DNA of 64,000 nt from Fimenecus sp964527585 (lineage in GTDB: Bacteria > Bacillota > Clostridia > Oscillospirales > Acutalibacteraceae): contig CAZGPE010000001.1 of the NCBI GenBank assembly GCA_964527585.1, forward strand, positions 1 through 64,000, in the 5' to 3' direction. Both the position numbers and the translations under genes were made by a program. Positions 24,890-34,440 of the stretch are shown here, piece after piece. The notes under the pieces are model-generated. The model had not been told where the DNA came from, ran no database searches, and saw only the letters and a list, made by a program, of their open reading frames with translations. Every line of letters starts with the position of its first letter. The first letter of the stretch is position 1.

Positions 24890-25435
24890 TTATTCTCCTC
24901 TGTGCTTGATAACCTTTGCGGGAACTCCCACGGCAATTGCATTTTCTTCGATTTCGCCTTTTACAACCGCCTGTGCTCCGACAACAGCTCCGTCTTTAAT
25001 AACCGAGCCTCTCAAAATTTTACAGCCAGCCGAGAGCCAAACATCGTTGCCGATAAATACCGGAGATGAAATCGTCTTCTGTTTACAAATAAGCATACCC
25101 GGTTCGGATCCGTGATCTGTATCTATTATATAGCTGTATGCACCGATTAAAGTATTGTTTCCGATAAACACTCCGCTTTCTTTCGAGGCGTATATCACAG
25201 TACCGTTACCGATATCGCAATTATCACCGATTTCAATCAATCCGTCTCCGTAAAACATTACATCGGGATAAATTGTTACATGATGACCGATTTTTATATT
25301 TTGGTTAATCAAAGTCATATTTCCCAAAATAGTAAAATCGGAATGGGGACATCCTGTCGACTTACGAAAAATATACTTACGGTATCCCCTTTTAATTTTT
25401 TTGATAAAACGGTCAAACAAAATGACAATTTTCAA
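24890..25435 (-). CDS. Hexapeptide-repeat O-acetyltransferase
   Basis: A 181-residue left-handed beta-helix acyltransferase. Hexapeptide repeats run from about residue 60 (IGHHVTIYPDVMFYG) through the typical acceptor His region DTDHGSEPG to IGNDVWLSAGCKILRGSVIKDGAVVGAQAVV. It probably acetylates a sugar of the repeat unit. The TTG at 25435 is preferred because GAGGTG lies six bases upstream. An ATG at 25456 lacks a good site. Confidence 0.85.
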   Translation of the reverse strand: MKIVILFDRFIKKIKRGYRKYIFRKSTGCPHSDFTILGNMTLINQNIKIGHHVTIYPDVMFYGDGLIEIGDNCDIGNGTVIYASKESGVFIGNNTLIGAYSYIIDTDHGSEPGMLICKQKTISSPVFIGNDVWLSAGCKILRGSVIKDGAVVGAQAVVKGEIEENAIAVGVPAKVIKHRGE

Positions 25436-25470
25436 AGAAATCACCTCGGCAAACATTTATCGGCAAAATT

Positions 25471-26526
25471 TTACTGCCAGAAGAACAAATACTCTTGATT
25501 ATATACATTGGTAACAAGCATAAGCATACCGACAACTGCCGCATAGACAACCGAACGGTATTTTTTCTCGATTGCGCAAATCATTTCGGGAATTAAAAGC
25601 ATAAGGTAAATCGAGAAATACTGAACAACACGCATAAGTGCGGGATTTACGAAAACTGCGGGCAGGAATATAAGCCCCATAAACAGAGCATTGTAATAAA
25701 TCTTGTAGTAAGGAGTGTTGCGCTTTATATACTTAATAAAGAACAGCGAAGCAACCGTTACCGCCAAATAGAAAAATGTAAATCCGTAAGCACCGGTGTT
25801 TTCAAGCGCATCATATTCATAACCTGATATAAATCGCAAAGCTTCAACATACTGATTTCTGAAAATGTACAGTATCGGGAAGGACAATAGCATCGCAACG
25901 GAATATTTAACAGTAATTTCTTTCTGCGAAATAAAATAGAACAACAAAAATACGATTGACGATTTATGAATTGTAAACGCTATTAAACATATCAAAAGGA
26001 ACGGAATGAATTTTCTTTTTTTGATAAGTTCGGTTCCGATAAGAACAACCAGAGCAGTTGCGATTGTCTGTCTGATACCGGTAATGGCGAAAAAGCTGTA
26101 AAACAGTGCCGAAAAAAGTATAAAACTGAAACAGGGCAGTTTTGAGTTTTTATAAAGCCAAAACGCAAGGCAAACAAAAAACAGCACCGCTACGATTATC
26201 AAAAACCATTGATAATTTTTAGTGAAAAACTGAGTTGTTTTTTCAAAAACGATATATCCGGGGTCTTTTCCCTCCCCCTCGACATAAACCTTGACAAACA
26301 TTTTCGGAACAACACTTCGCCACGAATAATTTATCGCTCTGTTATACGAATCTTTGTATGTCATAGTGTCGTCTCCGACACTTACATGGCGCAATCCCGA
26401 TATTAAAATCCACTGGAGTGCTGCCAAAAAGATAAATGTCTTTTTCTTACGATCGGTGGGCTTAAACACAAGAAGCAGCAAACCCCATACAAAAGTAATG
26501 AAAATATTGATTACATATATATTCAT
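25471..26526 (-). CDS. wzy: EpsG/Wzy-type polysaccharide polymerase
   Basis: A 351-residue membrane protein with about ten hydrophobic helices and a conserved early loop (SGLRHVSVGDDTMTYKDSY). That loop is the mark of the EpsG family, whose Arg and Asp residues are shared among these polymerases. It should join repeat units on the outer face. The ATG is behind AAAGGAACG. Confidence 0.85.
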   Translation of the reverse strand: MNIYVINIFITFVWGLLLLVFKPTDRKKKTFIFLAALQWILISGLRHVSVGDDTMTYKDSYNRAINYSWRSVVPKMFVKVYVEGEGKDPGYIVFEKTTQFFTKNYQWFLIIVAVLFFVCLAFWLYKNSKLPCFSFILFSALFYSFFAITGIRQTIATALVVLIGTELIKKRKFIPFLLICLIAFTIHKSSIVFLLFYFISQKEITVKYSVAMLLSFPILYIFRNQYVEALRFISGYEYDALENTGAYGFTFFYLAVTVASLFFIKYIKRNTPYYKIYYNALFMGLIFLPAVFVNPALMRVVQYFSIYLMLLIPEMICAIEKKYRSVVYAAVVGMLMLVTNVYNQEYLFFWQ

Positions 26527-26537
26527 AAATCGTTCCT

Positions 26538-27752
26538 TTAACCGTTTCCGTTTACTGATTTTTTATATAACTCTATGTACTTGTTTATGTTTTTTTCTTT
26601 ATCGAAGTTTTCGTGAGCAAATTCGACACACTTATCACTGTAAAAGTTTTTACCTTTACATTTGACTTCGTTTAACGCCTCAACAACCTGAGCGAAGTTT
26701 CTTTTTTCGCATACATATCCGCAGCCCTCACCCACAATTTCACGGTTAGCCGTCGAATCGTAGCAGATTACCGGAGTACCGCAGGAAAGCGCTTCCGCCG
26801 ACACCAAGCCGAATGTTTCTTCCAAAGAAAAGGTAACGAAAGCGTCCGCCGCCGAATAAATTTCCGCCAACTGACCGACATTTTCCGTCTGTCCTACAGC
26901 TTTAATGTTTTCCGGAAGAGAAGGATTGCCTTCGATTTTACCCACAAGAACAACCGTTATTTCGGGCATCTCACGGGCAAGTTTTATAAACGAATCAAAG
27001 CCCTTTGACTCTTGCCAAACAGACGAAACGCCCACAACGGTAAATTTATCTTTAAGTCCGAGTTTTTTCCGCATATTATCGGTTTGTCTCGGATAGAACT
27101 TTTCAAAATCAATCCAATTGTATATTGTTACGGTATCGGCATTTTGGGAAAGCGGAGATTTTCTCAACTGATCCGTTACCCATTCGGAAACGCCGACAAA
27201 CGAGAGTTTTTTCAAAGACAAAAACATTTTTTGTTTATCCGAAAAAAGAGTTTTTGTTCTGTCGAAAAACCAAGTCGGATTGCCGCTTTGAAGATTCGGA
27301 CAGTTTTCGCAGTGAGTTTGCCATTTATCGCAACCGGAACTTGTAAAATGAACACATTTTCCGGTGATAAACCAAAAATCGTGAAAAGTTATAACAACTG
27401 AAATTCCTTTTTTTGATAGATACTTCATAAGCATCGGAAGATTTATGTAATTTCCGTGCAAATTTCCGAAATGAACGACATCAGGTTTGATTTCGTCCAT
27501 ATAGTCGATCAGTCTTTTTGTCGCAAAGCGGGAAAAATACGCCTGCTTTCCGGAAAGACGGGAAAGCAATCCGTGAAGTTTTACATCAAGTGCCGAACCG
27601 ATTCGGTAAAGATTTTTTCCATCGGCGTTATTTGTTTTTGAATAAGCGACATAGGAGTCAATACCGTTTTCGGCAAGAGCCTTATGAAGTTCCGCCGTTG
27701 CCCTTCCGGTACTGCCTGTGTTATAAACGGCATTTATCTGTAAAACCCGCAC
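26538..27752 (-). CDS. Glycosyltransferase family 4
   Basis: A 404-residue GT-B enzyme. The N-terminal domain starts with VLQINAVYNTGSTGRAT. A four-Cys insert (CVHFTSSGCDKWQTHCENCP) is seen in this GT4 subgroup. The C-terminal donor site holds VGVSSVWQESKGFD and the E-x7-E motif ETFGLVSAEALSCGTPVI. GTG 27752 is chosen because AGAGGGA lies 6 bp upstream. The sugar transferred is unknown. Confidence 0.88.
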   Translation of the reverse strand: MRVLQINAVYNTGSTGRATAELHKALAENGIDSYVAYSKTNNADGKNLYRIGSALDVKLHGLLSRLSGKQAYFSRFATKRLIDYMDEIKPDVVHFGNLHGNYINLPMLMKYLSKKGISVVITFHDFWFITGKCVHFTSSGCDKWQTHCENCPNLQSGNPTWFFDRTKTLFSDKQKMFLSLKKLSFVGVSEWVTDQLRKSPLSQNADTVTIYNWIDFEKFYPRQTDNMRKKLGLKDKFTVVGVSSVWQESKGFDSFIKLAREMPEITVVLVGKIEGNPSLPENIKAVGQTENVGQLAEIYSAADAFVTFSLEETFGLVSAEALSCGTPVICYDSTANREIVGEGCGYVCEKRNFAQVVEALNEVKCKGKNFYSDKCVEFAHENFDKEKNINKYIELYKKSVNGNG

Positions 27753-27793
27753 ATTTATCCCTCTTTTTTTCAACGGTTTAATAACCGCCGTTT

Positions 27794-29089
27794 TTAATTT
27801 TCTTTGCTGTCGACAATCTTTTTCAAGTCGTTATAAAGCGCTTTTTTCATTTCGCCGGCGCTGTGGTTTTCCCGTCCGCAAGCGTATGCTTTTTTCGCAT
27901 ACTCATCAATCAAATCGGGATTTTCGACATATTTTTTAAGTTGTGCCAAAACGCTTTGTTTTGAGTCTGCGACAAGAGCACTGCCGTGTTTGATAAAATA
28001 ATCTACCGAAGCCGCATCGTAAGGACCTACGACGAAAATCGCCCTTGCGTTTTTAAGATAATCGACGATTTTTGTCGAAAAAGACTGATGCACCTTGAGT
28101 CTTGATTTAAGGTCAAGTCCTTCCGCATGAACGAGAATATCGGCGTTTTTTTGTATCTTTTCGATTTTATCCGCACTTACGCCGCCCTCGAAAACCGAGT
28201 TTGTTCCGTCGCTTATGGCATTTAATTGTTTATTTGTCAACGGAGTTGTCGAATAAATGTGCATTTGCGCTTTTATTTGATCGGAATTTATTTCTTTAAG
28301 CGCATCGGTAATATACGAAACCGACTTCCATCTGCCTGCGCCTAAATTTCCGGTATAAACAATTTGAAGCGGAGTGTTTTTTTCGGTTTTGAGTTCGGGT
28401 TCTGCCGTAAAATCGGCACATTTCGTAAGAATTTTACATTCTTTTTTGAAAATTTCTTCGTATTCCTTTTTTTGAATATCGGAAATTACATAAACCGATT
28501 CGCACGCAAGGAACACCTTCTTAACATTTCTGCGCTTATGCAAACGGTCAATCCAATAAAGCGGAGATAGGTTAAACTGCCTTAATGTGTAATTGTCATC
28601 GGAAATATATCCGACCATCTTTGCTCCCGAATATTTTTTGACGAACAAAGCGATGTGTGAAATATAATTCGAATAATAAATCGGCTGAAAAATAACATCG
28701 GGCTTAAACTCATCAATAAACGCTTTGAGTTCGGGAGAACGCCATCTTCCGATTTTCCAAATCAAATCTCTTGCCCAAAACATAATCTGCCAACGCTTTT
28801 TTCTTGCCGTATTGAAAGCGTTTTCCTCTTTTTTATTAAGAGTATCCGCTTCTTTTTCGGTTTGATAAACAACTTTTCCCGACGGAACACTTTTGTCTTT
28901 CAAATTTTTGATAAGAGATTTTTCCGTTATCTGAAAATACTTATCGGCAACGGCATTGTTCGGTTCGCCGTAACGCAAAAATATGTTGGCGATTTCGATG
29001 TTATCAATACCCGAAAATATATTTGAAAATGTGCTCCCGAAACTGTTCGAATCGTCCCAAGGAGTGTTTGAAACAACTAATATTCTCAT
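27794..29089 (-). CDS. Glycosyltransferase (GT-B), polysaccharide locus
   Basis: A 431-residue putative glycosyltransferase. It starts MRILVVSNTPWDDSNSFGSTF. Mid-protein there is an IGYISDDNYTLRQ acceptor-domain segment. The C-terminal half has IVYTGNLGAGRWKS and a weak donor motif near KIVDYLKNARAIFVVGP. Divergent from the other GT4 enzymes here. The start has an AAGGGG Shine-Dalgarno. Confidence 0.75.
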   Translation of the reverse strand: MRILVVSNTPWDDSNSFGSTFSNIFSGIDNIEIANIFLRYGEPNNAVADKYFQITEKSLIKNLKDKSVPSGKVVYQTEKEADTLNKKEENAFNTARKKRWQIMFWARDLIWKIGRWRSPELKAFIDEFKPDVIFQPIYYSNYISHIALFVKKYSGAKMVGYISDDNYTLRQFNLSPLYWIDRLHKRRNVKKVFLACESVYVISDIQKKEYEEIFKKECKILTKCADFTAEPELKTEKNTPLQIVYTGNLGAGRWKSVSYITDALKEINSDQIKAQMHIYSTTPLTNKQLNAISDGTNSVFEGGVSADKIEKIQKNADILVHAEGLDLKSRLKVHQSFSTKIVDYLKNARAIFVVGPYDAASVDYFIKHGSALVADSKQSVLAQLKKYVENPDLIDEYAKKAYACGRENHSAGEMKKALYNDLKKIVDSKEN

Positions 29090-29119
29090 TTTTTACCCCT
29101 TACCGTTGCGGCTTAATTT

Positions 29120-30094
29120 TTATAAATTTTCTTTGTACCATTCAATCGCAAGTTTTATTCCGTCTCGGAAACTGTAATCGGGATCATATCCCAAAAGACG
29201 CTTTGCCTTTGAAATATCGGCGTTGGAATGTTTAATGTCGCCTTTTCTGTCGGGGCCGAAATTGGGCTTTATATCGACACCGAGTGCTTGAGTAAGCCCG
29301 TTGTAAATATCAATCAGATATTCTCTTCCGCCGTAAGCGATGTTGAACGCTTCGCCTGCCGCCGAGTGAGGAGCAAGGCAAGCCTTAAGGTTCGCCTCGA
29401 TTACATTGTCAATATAGGTGAAATCACGGCTCTGTTTTCCGTCGCCGTTAATCGTCGGCACTTCCCCGTGAAGAAGCTGCTTTAAGAATTTCGGAATAAC
29501 CGCCGCATACGCTCCGTCGGGGTCCTGACGGCGACCGAACACATTGAAATATCTCATTCCGTAAGTGTCGAGTCCGTAATGCATTGTGTAAAGTTTCGCC
29601 CATTCCTCATCGCAGCGTTTTGTCAACGCATAAGGTGAGAGAAGGTTTCCTTCCCTGCCTTCCGTTTTCGGAAGATTGGGTTCATCGCCGTAAACCGACG
29701 AAGAAGAAGCGTAAACGAACTTTTTAACACCGTTCTGTCTTGCCGCTTCAAGCATATTAAGAGTTCCCTCAATGTTATTTTTGCAGTAAAACAAGGGCAT
29801 TTCAAGACTTCTCGGAACGCTTCCCCAAGCCGCCTGATTGAGTACGAAATCAACGCCCTTGCAAGCGTTCATACAGGTTTCAAGGTCTTTTATGTCGCCT
29901 TTTATAAACTCATAATTCGGGTTATCGAGGAACATATCGACATTTTCCTGCTTTCCGGTTGAGAGGTCGTCAAGCGCTCTGACTTTATATCCCATACCGA
30001 GTATCGCTTCGCACAAATTCGAACCTACGAATCCGGCGGCACCCGTTACGAGAAAAAGCGTATTTTCGGGGAAAGTCAAGTGTTTATATCCCAT
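29120..30094 (-). CDS. tviC: UDP-HexNAc(A) 4-epimerase (TviC/WbpP type)
   Basis: A 324-residue extended SDR. The NAD motif is VTGAAGFVGSNLCE. The catalytic Ser/Tyr/Lys are in YASSSSVYGD and SPYALTKRCDE. The extended segment RYFNVFGRRQDPDGAYAAVIPKF is typical of WbpP/TviC rather than GalE. Paired with tviB, it should interconvert UDP-GlcNAcA and UDP-GalNAcA (or the parent HexNAc sugars). The exact order of the two steps cannot be told from sequence. Confidence 0.88.
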   Translation of the reverse strand: MGYKHLTFPENTLFLVTGAAGFVGSNLCEAILGMGYKVRALDDLSTGKQENVDMFLDNPNYEFIKGDIKDLETCMNACKGVDFVLNQAAWGSVPRSLEMPLFYCKNNIEGTLNMLEAARQNGVKKFVYASSSSVYGDEPNLPKTEGREGNLLSPYALTKRCDEEWAKLYTMHYGLDTYGMRYFNVFGRRQDPDGAYAAVIPKFLKQLLHGEVPTINGDGKQSRDFTYIDNVIEANLKACLAPHSAAGEAFNIAYGGREYLIDIYNGLTQALGVDIKPNFGPDRKGDIKHSNADISKAKRLLGYDPDYSFRDGIKLAIEWYKENL

Positions 30095-30096
30095 AA

Positions 30097-31416
30097 TTAT
30101 AATCTCCAGTAAATGTAATCTGTGTTTTCGTATTCTTTTCTGTCAAGAAGTCCTTTTATGTCGACAAGAACCTTTGAAGAGTTATCTGCCGATTTGAACA
30201 TCTTTTCGAAGTCCGCCTGCGACAAATTCTTAAACTGTTCATGCGCTACGGCGAGAATTACGGCATCGCAGTCTTTAATTTGAGAAATATCGCAAAATTC
30301 GATACCGTAAAGTCTTTTTGCTTCGTCGGCATCGGCTTCGGGATCGGCAATTGCCGCTGTAATACCGTATTCTTTAAGTTCGTTATATATGTCGATTATC
30401 TTTGTATTTCTTGTATCGGGACAATTTTCCTTAAAGGTAAATCCGAGAATCGCAACTTTTGCGTTTTTGATTGAAACATCGGCTTTGATAAGATTTTTAA
30501 CCGTGTTTTCCGCAACATATTTACCCATATCGTCGTTAATTCTTCTGCCGGCAAGAATAATCTGGCTGTGGTAACCGAGTTCTTCGGCTTTATATGTAAG
30601 ATAATACGGGTCAACGCCGATACAGTGTCCGCCGACAAGACCGGGATAAAATTTAAGAAAATTCCATTTTGTTCCCGCCGCTTTGAGAACGGATTGAGTG
30701 TCAATTCCCATCTTATTGAAAATTATGGAAAGTTCGTTCATAAACGCAATGTTTATATCACGCTGGCTGTTTTCGATAACTTTTGCCGCTTCGGCAACTT
30801 TAATGCTTTCGGCTCTGTGAACGCCGGCTTCAACGACAAGTTCGTAAACCTTAGCGACGGTATCGAGAGTTTCTTCGTCCATACCGCTGACGATTTTCGT
30901 AATTGTTTCAAGACGGTGTACTTTATCGCCGGGGTTGATTCTTTCGGGGCTGTAACCGATTTTGAAATCCGTTCCGCATTTAAGTCCGGATGCTTTTTCG
31001 AGTATCGGCACACACACATCTTCCGTTACACCCGGATAAACCGTGCTTTCAAACACTACAACCGAACCTTTTGTAAGGTTTCTGCCGAGAATTTCGCTTG
31101 CGCTCTCAACGGGAGTGAGGTCGGGCGTGTGGTCGTCGTTTACGGGCGTGGGAACGGCTACGATATGGAATTTCGCCTGACGCAGCATCGTTTCATCCGA
31201 AGTAAATTCAACCGCACAGTTTTTTATCGCTTCATCTCCGACTTCGTTTGTCGGGTCGATGCCGTTTTTGTAAAGTTCGATCTTCTTTTCGTTCAAATCA
31301 AAGCCGATAACACCGACTTTTTTTGAAAAAGCAACCGCTATGGGCATACCTACATATCCGAGTCCGACTAATGAGATTTTCTCTTCGCCGGCAACGATTT
31401 TTTCATAAAGTTTCAT
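30097..31416 (-). CDS. tviB: UDP-HexNAc 6-dehydrogenase (TviB/WbpO type)
   Basis: A 439-residue UDP-sugar dehydrogenase. The NAD motif is SLVGLGYVGMPIAVAF. The catalytic Cys is in PGLVGGHCIGVDPYYLTYKAEELGY, which is characteristic of the WbpO/TviB group acting on N-acetylated sugars. It oxidises C6 of UDP-GlcNAc or UDP-GalNAc to the uronic acid with two NAD+. Two bp separate it from tviC. Confidence 0.9.
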   Translation of the reverse strand: MKLYEKIVAGEEKISLVGLGYVGMPIAVAFSKKVGVIGFDLNEKKIELYKNGIDPTNEVGDEAIKNCAVEFTSDETMLRQAKFHIVAVPTPVNDDHTPDLTPVESASEILGRNLTKGSVVVFESTVYPGVTEDVCVPILEKASGLKCGTDFKIGYSPERINPGDKVHRLETITKIVSGMDEETLDTVAKVYELVVEAGVHRAESIKVAEAAKVIENSQRDINIAFMNELSIIFNKMGIDTQSVLKAAGTKWNFLKFYPGLVGGHCIGVDPYYLTYKAEELGYHSQIILAGRRINDDMGKYVAENTVKNLIKADVSIKNAKVAILGFTFKENCPDTRNTKIIDIYNELKEYGITAAIADPEADADEAKRLYGIEFCDISQIKDCDAVILAVAHEQFKNLSQADFEKMFKSADNSSKVLVDIKGLLDRKEYENTDYIYWRL

Positions 31417-31433
31417 ACATTTTTTCTCCCAAA

Positions 31434-32534
31434 TTATATATGACAGTATTTAATCATATCGGAATTGACTTTTCCGACTTCAAATTTTTCCAAACAGTAT
31501 TCGAGACTCTTCTGTCCCATTTCTTCGATATGGTCGCTGTTTTCGATAAACCATATCATTCTTTTCGCAAGCGCTTGAGTGTCCTTTACGGGAACAAGGA
31601 AGCCGTTTTTACCCGGTATTACTGTTTCACGGCAACCCGGCGTATCGGTTGTCAAAATCGGCCTTGCACACGCCATCGCTTCCAAAATCGTTCTCGGAGT
31701 TCCCTCTCTGTATGACGGGAGAACATAAACCGAACATTTTGCGTAATACGGCGGTATATCCTCGCTTTCCCCGTAATATGTAACCGTACCGTCGTCAATG
31801 TATTCCTGAAGCTTTTCACGGGAAATCGAATCCTGAATGTTTTCACACGCTCCCAAAAGCATAAACTCCGCTCCGGGATATTTCTTTTTTACGATTTTAG
31901 CCGCTTCGAGATATTCCCTTATTCCCTTAGAATACATAACTCTCGAAAGCATAAAGAAAGTTATCATTTCGGGATACGGCATCGGGTGGAATTTTTCCGT
32001 ATTAACGCCCGAACCCGCAACCAGTCTGCATTTATTCTTTTTAACAAGTCTTGACGAAGTAAACTGCTTCATATCGTCGGGATTTTGGAAAATTACCGTG
32101 TCGGCATAACAAAGAGATATTTTATAAAGCACGGACATTATGATTTTGATTATTCTCGCTTTAAGCGTCTTGGCGGTAAAGGCGTATCCGAGTCCGGTTA
32201 TCATCGCATTGACCGACTTTACCTTTGCTTTTTTCGCCGCAACCGTACCGTAAATAACGGGTTTTGCGGTATAAGACAAAACAACATCCGGTTTTTCCCT
32301 TTTGAAAAGTTCGCTCAACGCCTTTTCGTATTTCATATCCTTAATCGGATTTACGCCGTTTTTATTCATCGGTATTTCTTCAAAACGGGCGCCGAGTGCT
32401 TCGATTTTTTCGACATTATCACGGTTGGGGCCGGTAACGATAACCTCATATCCTTTCGAGATTATCTGTTTTATCAAATCCCCTCGGAAATTGTATGCCG
32501 TTCTGTTTTTCGGAGAAACAAGAATAAATTTCAC
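31434..32534 (-). CDS. Glycosyltransferase family 4
   Basis: A 366-residue GT4 enzyme. It starts KFILVSPKNRTAYNFRGDLIK with the VNAMITGLGYAFT acceptor-domain segment. The donor site holds FFMLSRVMYSKGIREYLEA and SYREGTPRTILEAMACARPIL with the E-x7-E glutamates. This resembles enzymes adding the second sugar to the undecaprenyl-linked primer (WbpT-like), an inference. The start codon is GTG, overlapping the tail of the upstream gene closely. Confidence 0.88.
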   Translation of the reverse strand: MKFILVSPKNRTAYNFRGDLIKQIISKGYEVIVTGPNRDNVEKIEALGARFEEIPMNKNGVNPIKDMKYEKALSELFKREKPDVVLSYTAKPVIYGTVAAKKAKVKSVNAMITGLGYAFTAKTLKARIIKIIMSVLYKISLCYADTVIFQNPDDMKQFTSSRLVKKNKCRLVAGSGVNTEKFHPMPYPEMITFFMLSRVMYSKGIREYLEAAKIVKKKYPGAEFMLLGACENIQDSISREKLQEYIDDGTVTYYGESEDIPPYYAKCSVYVLPSYREGTPRTILEAMACARPILTTDTPGCRETVIPGKNGFLVPVKDTQALAKRMIWFIENSDHIEEMGQKSLEYCLEKFEVGKVNSDMIKYCHI

Positions 32535-32535
32535 T

Positions 32536-33447
32536 TCAGATTACCCTTTCGCAATTTTTTAAGTTAGTATATGCAAGAGAAAACAGTCTTTCGCTGTTTT
32601 TCTCGGAAACAAAACTGTTATGCGGTGTGATAATAACATTTTCGCAGTTCCAAAGTTCGCTGTCCGCTTCAAGAGGTTCGTTTTCGAAAACATCAAGCAC
32701 CGCACCCGAGAGTTTTCCGCTTTTAAGAGCGGTTATCAAATCGTTTTGGGAAACAATCGGCCCTCTCGCTATATTCACAAGAACAGATCCCGTTTTCATT
32801 TTTCCGAAAAGACCTGCATTAAACATTGATTTCGTTTTATCCGTAAGCGGAAGAGTCAGGACTGTAATATCCGCTTTTTCAAGCGCATCCGTAATACGCT
32901 CAACGGGGTAAAATCCACTGTAAACACTGTCCTTGGGTTCAACCGCATCAACACCGATAATTTCCGTACCGAAAGCCGAAAATCTCTTCGCACATTCGGT
33001 TCCGACGCTTCCGCATCCGACAATCGCAACCGTTTCGCCGCAGAGTTCACGCAGAGTTCTGTCTTTTTGCCAAATACGGTTGTTTTGATTTTTTGAAAAA
33101 GCGTTAAGGTGTTTATAAACGCTCAGCACCCCCGCAAGCGCAAATTCCGCCATCGGAACGCTGTAAACTCCCCGTGCGTTAAAAAGAGTTATCCCTCTTT
33201 TTTTCATCTCGTCGACGGGGACTCTGTCAAGTCCTGCGGAAGTTAACTGAACAAATTTAAGTTTCGGAAATTCGTCAAGAGAACGGTAAAGGAAAAGTCC
33301 GTTGCAAATTACCGCTTCGATTTCGGAAAAATCGCACTGTGCCTGTCCCCGTTCGTCTTTTTGGAAAAAGAGCGAAAATCCGGCTTCTTCAAGCATTTTT
33401 AATTGTTCGCTTTGAAAATTCGCAGCGCCCGTTATCAAAAGTTTCAT
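32536..33447 (-). CDS. D-2-hydroxyacid dehydrogenase, NAD-dependent
   Basis: A 303-residue D-isomer-specific 2-hydroxyacid dehydrogenase. The Rossmann motif is AIVGCGSVGTECAKRF. The substrate-binding and catalytic Arg is in VNIARGPIV, the Glu is in VLDVFENEPL, and the catalytic His is in NVIITPHNSF. The substrate is unknown; family members act on glycerate, lactate or phosphoglycerate. It is the first gene after the promoter 33514-33542 and is an odd member of a polysaccharide operon. It may supply a hydroxy-acid decoration. Confidence 0.85.
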   Translation of the reverse strand: MKLLITGAANFQSEQLKMLEEAGFSLFFQKDERGQAQCDFSEIEAVICNGLFLYRSLDEFPKLKFVQLTSAGLDRVPVDEMKKRGITLFNARGVYSVPMAEFALAGVLSVYKHLNAFSKNQNNRIWQKDRTLRELCGETVAIVGCGSVGTECAKRFSAFGTEIIGVDAVEPKDSVYSGFYPVERITDALEKADITVLTLPLTDKTKSMFNAGLFGKMKTGSVLVNIARGPIVSQNDLITALKSGKLSGAVLDVFENEPLEADSELWNCENVIITPHNSFVSEKNSERLFSLAYTNLKNCERVI

Positions 33448-33513
33448 ACCGTTTCTCACTCCTCAAAAAACAAGAAAACCGCACACAGTTATACGATTAT
33501 ATATACAAAATAA

Positions 33514-33542
33514 ATTATATACTTACACACATTAAAAGTCAA
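33514..33542 (-). promoter_or_regulatory. Second promoter of the polysaccharide locus
   Basis: Minus-strand TTGACT (33542-33537) and TATAAT (33519-33514) with a 17-bp spacer. It lies between the aldolase terminator and the hydroxyacid dehydrogenase. It should drive the long operon down to capG. Confidence 0.85.
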
Positions 33543-33544
33543 TA

Positions 33545-33579
33545 AAATAACACCTTAAAATCAAAGATTTCAAGGTGTT
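33545..33579 (-). terminator. Terminator after the aldolase-like gene
   Basis: AACACCTT(A)AAATC / GATTT(C)AAGGTGTT forms a 13-bp stem with one mismatch and a short loop. On the minus strand it is followed by ATTTTATT. It separates the two-gene unit 33593-35103 from the rest of the locus. Confidence 0.75.
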
Positions 33580-33592
33580 TATCAGTCTTTTT

Positions 33593-34435
33593 TCAGTTTT
33601 TGGATTTTATGAGTTCGACAACTTTTTCGGTACATTCGACAGTTCTCAAACGGTTTCGCTCAAAATCTTCTTTTGTCCACTTTTCAAGCTGTTTTTCAAA
33701 CTCTCTGACATCGTGCACACCGCTCGTGAGTTTTTCTTCAACGGATTGAATACTCTCCTCTTTCGAAACATCGCAAAACGCACGGGAGAGAATAACGCTC
33801 GACGAACCCAAACGGTAATGCTCGCCCAAAATACATTCGGCGGGCAAAGTTCCCGTACCTATTCTCGCAACTCCGCCGAAGCCGAATTCAATCCCTTTCG
33901 CCTTGATTTTTTCGGCAAGCGATTCAACGGTTCCGTCGGCAAGCAGTTCAAACATAAATGTCATTTTTTTGCAAAGGTGCAAGTCGTTAAGCCCGATAAA
34001 AATTTCATCAATGCCTTTAAGCTCCAAAATCCCGTCGATTATATCCTGAGCTTCGGAAGTCTCAAGTAAAAGACAGGTTTTCGCCCTTCCTGCGACAAGG
34101 TCGATAAAAAGTTTAACTTCCGAAACCGTCTTGAAATACGGCAGCATTATTACATCCGCACCGGCTTTTACGATTTCGTCGATTTCTCTGACAGATGAGA
34201 GATAATCTTTTGTCGCACGGTGAATCGGATTGCAACGGACGAGAAGTTTTGATTTTGTAAGTATCGGACGAAGCGCTTTTATGTCCTCAAGCGTATGGTG
34301 AGACTGAACGGTATCGAGTTCGCCCTGTCTGTCTTCTTTGCCTATGTATTCCATATCGACAAATATCCTGTCAACTCCCGCCTGCTGAGCGAGAGAAGCA
34401 ACATCCGTCCTGTTAGTAATATACATAAGTTCCAT
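33593..34435 (-). CDS. HpcH/HpaI-family aldolase-like protein
   Basis: A 280-residue TIM-barrel protein of the HpcH/HpaI/CitE superfamily, which catalyses metal-dependent pyruvate aldol or lyase chemistry. Visible features are FVDMEYIGKEDR, the KLLVRCNP strand, the metal-region Glu in CLLLETSEAQDII and the IFIGLNDLHL segment matching the family GxxDL. The ATG at 34435 has AAAAGG about 10 bp upstream. Co-transcribed with the initiating sugar transferase. Its substrate is unknown. Confidence 0.8.
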   Translation of the reverse strand: MELMYITNRTDVASLAQQAGVDRIFVDMEYIGKEDRQGELDTVQSHHTLEDIKALRPILTKSKLLVRCNPIHRATKDYLSSVREIDEIVKAGADVIMLPYFKTVSEVKLFIDLVAGRAKTCLLLETSEAQDIIDGILELKGIDEIFIGLNDLHLCKKMTFMFELLADGTVESLAEKIKAKGIEFGFGGVARIGTGTLPAECILGEHYRLGSSSVILSRAFCDVSKEESIQSVEEKLTSGVHDVREFEKQLEKWTKEDFERNRLRTVECTEKVVELIKSKN

Positions 34436-34440
34436 ATCTG

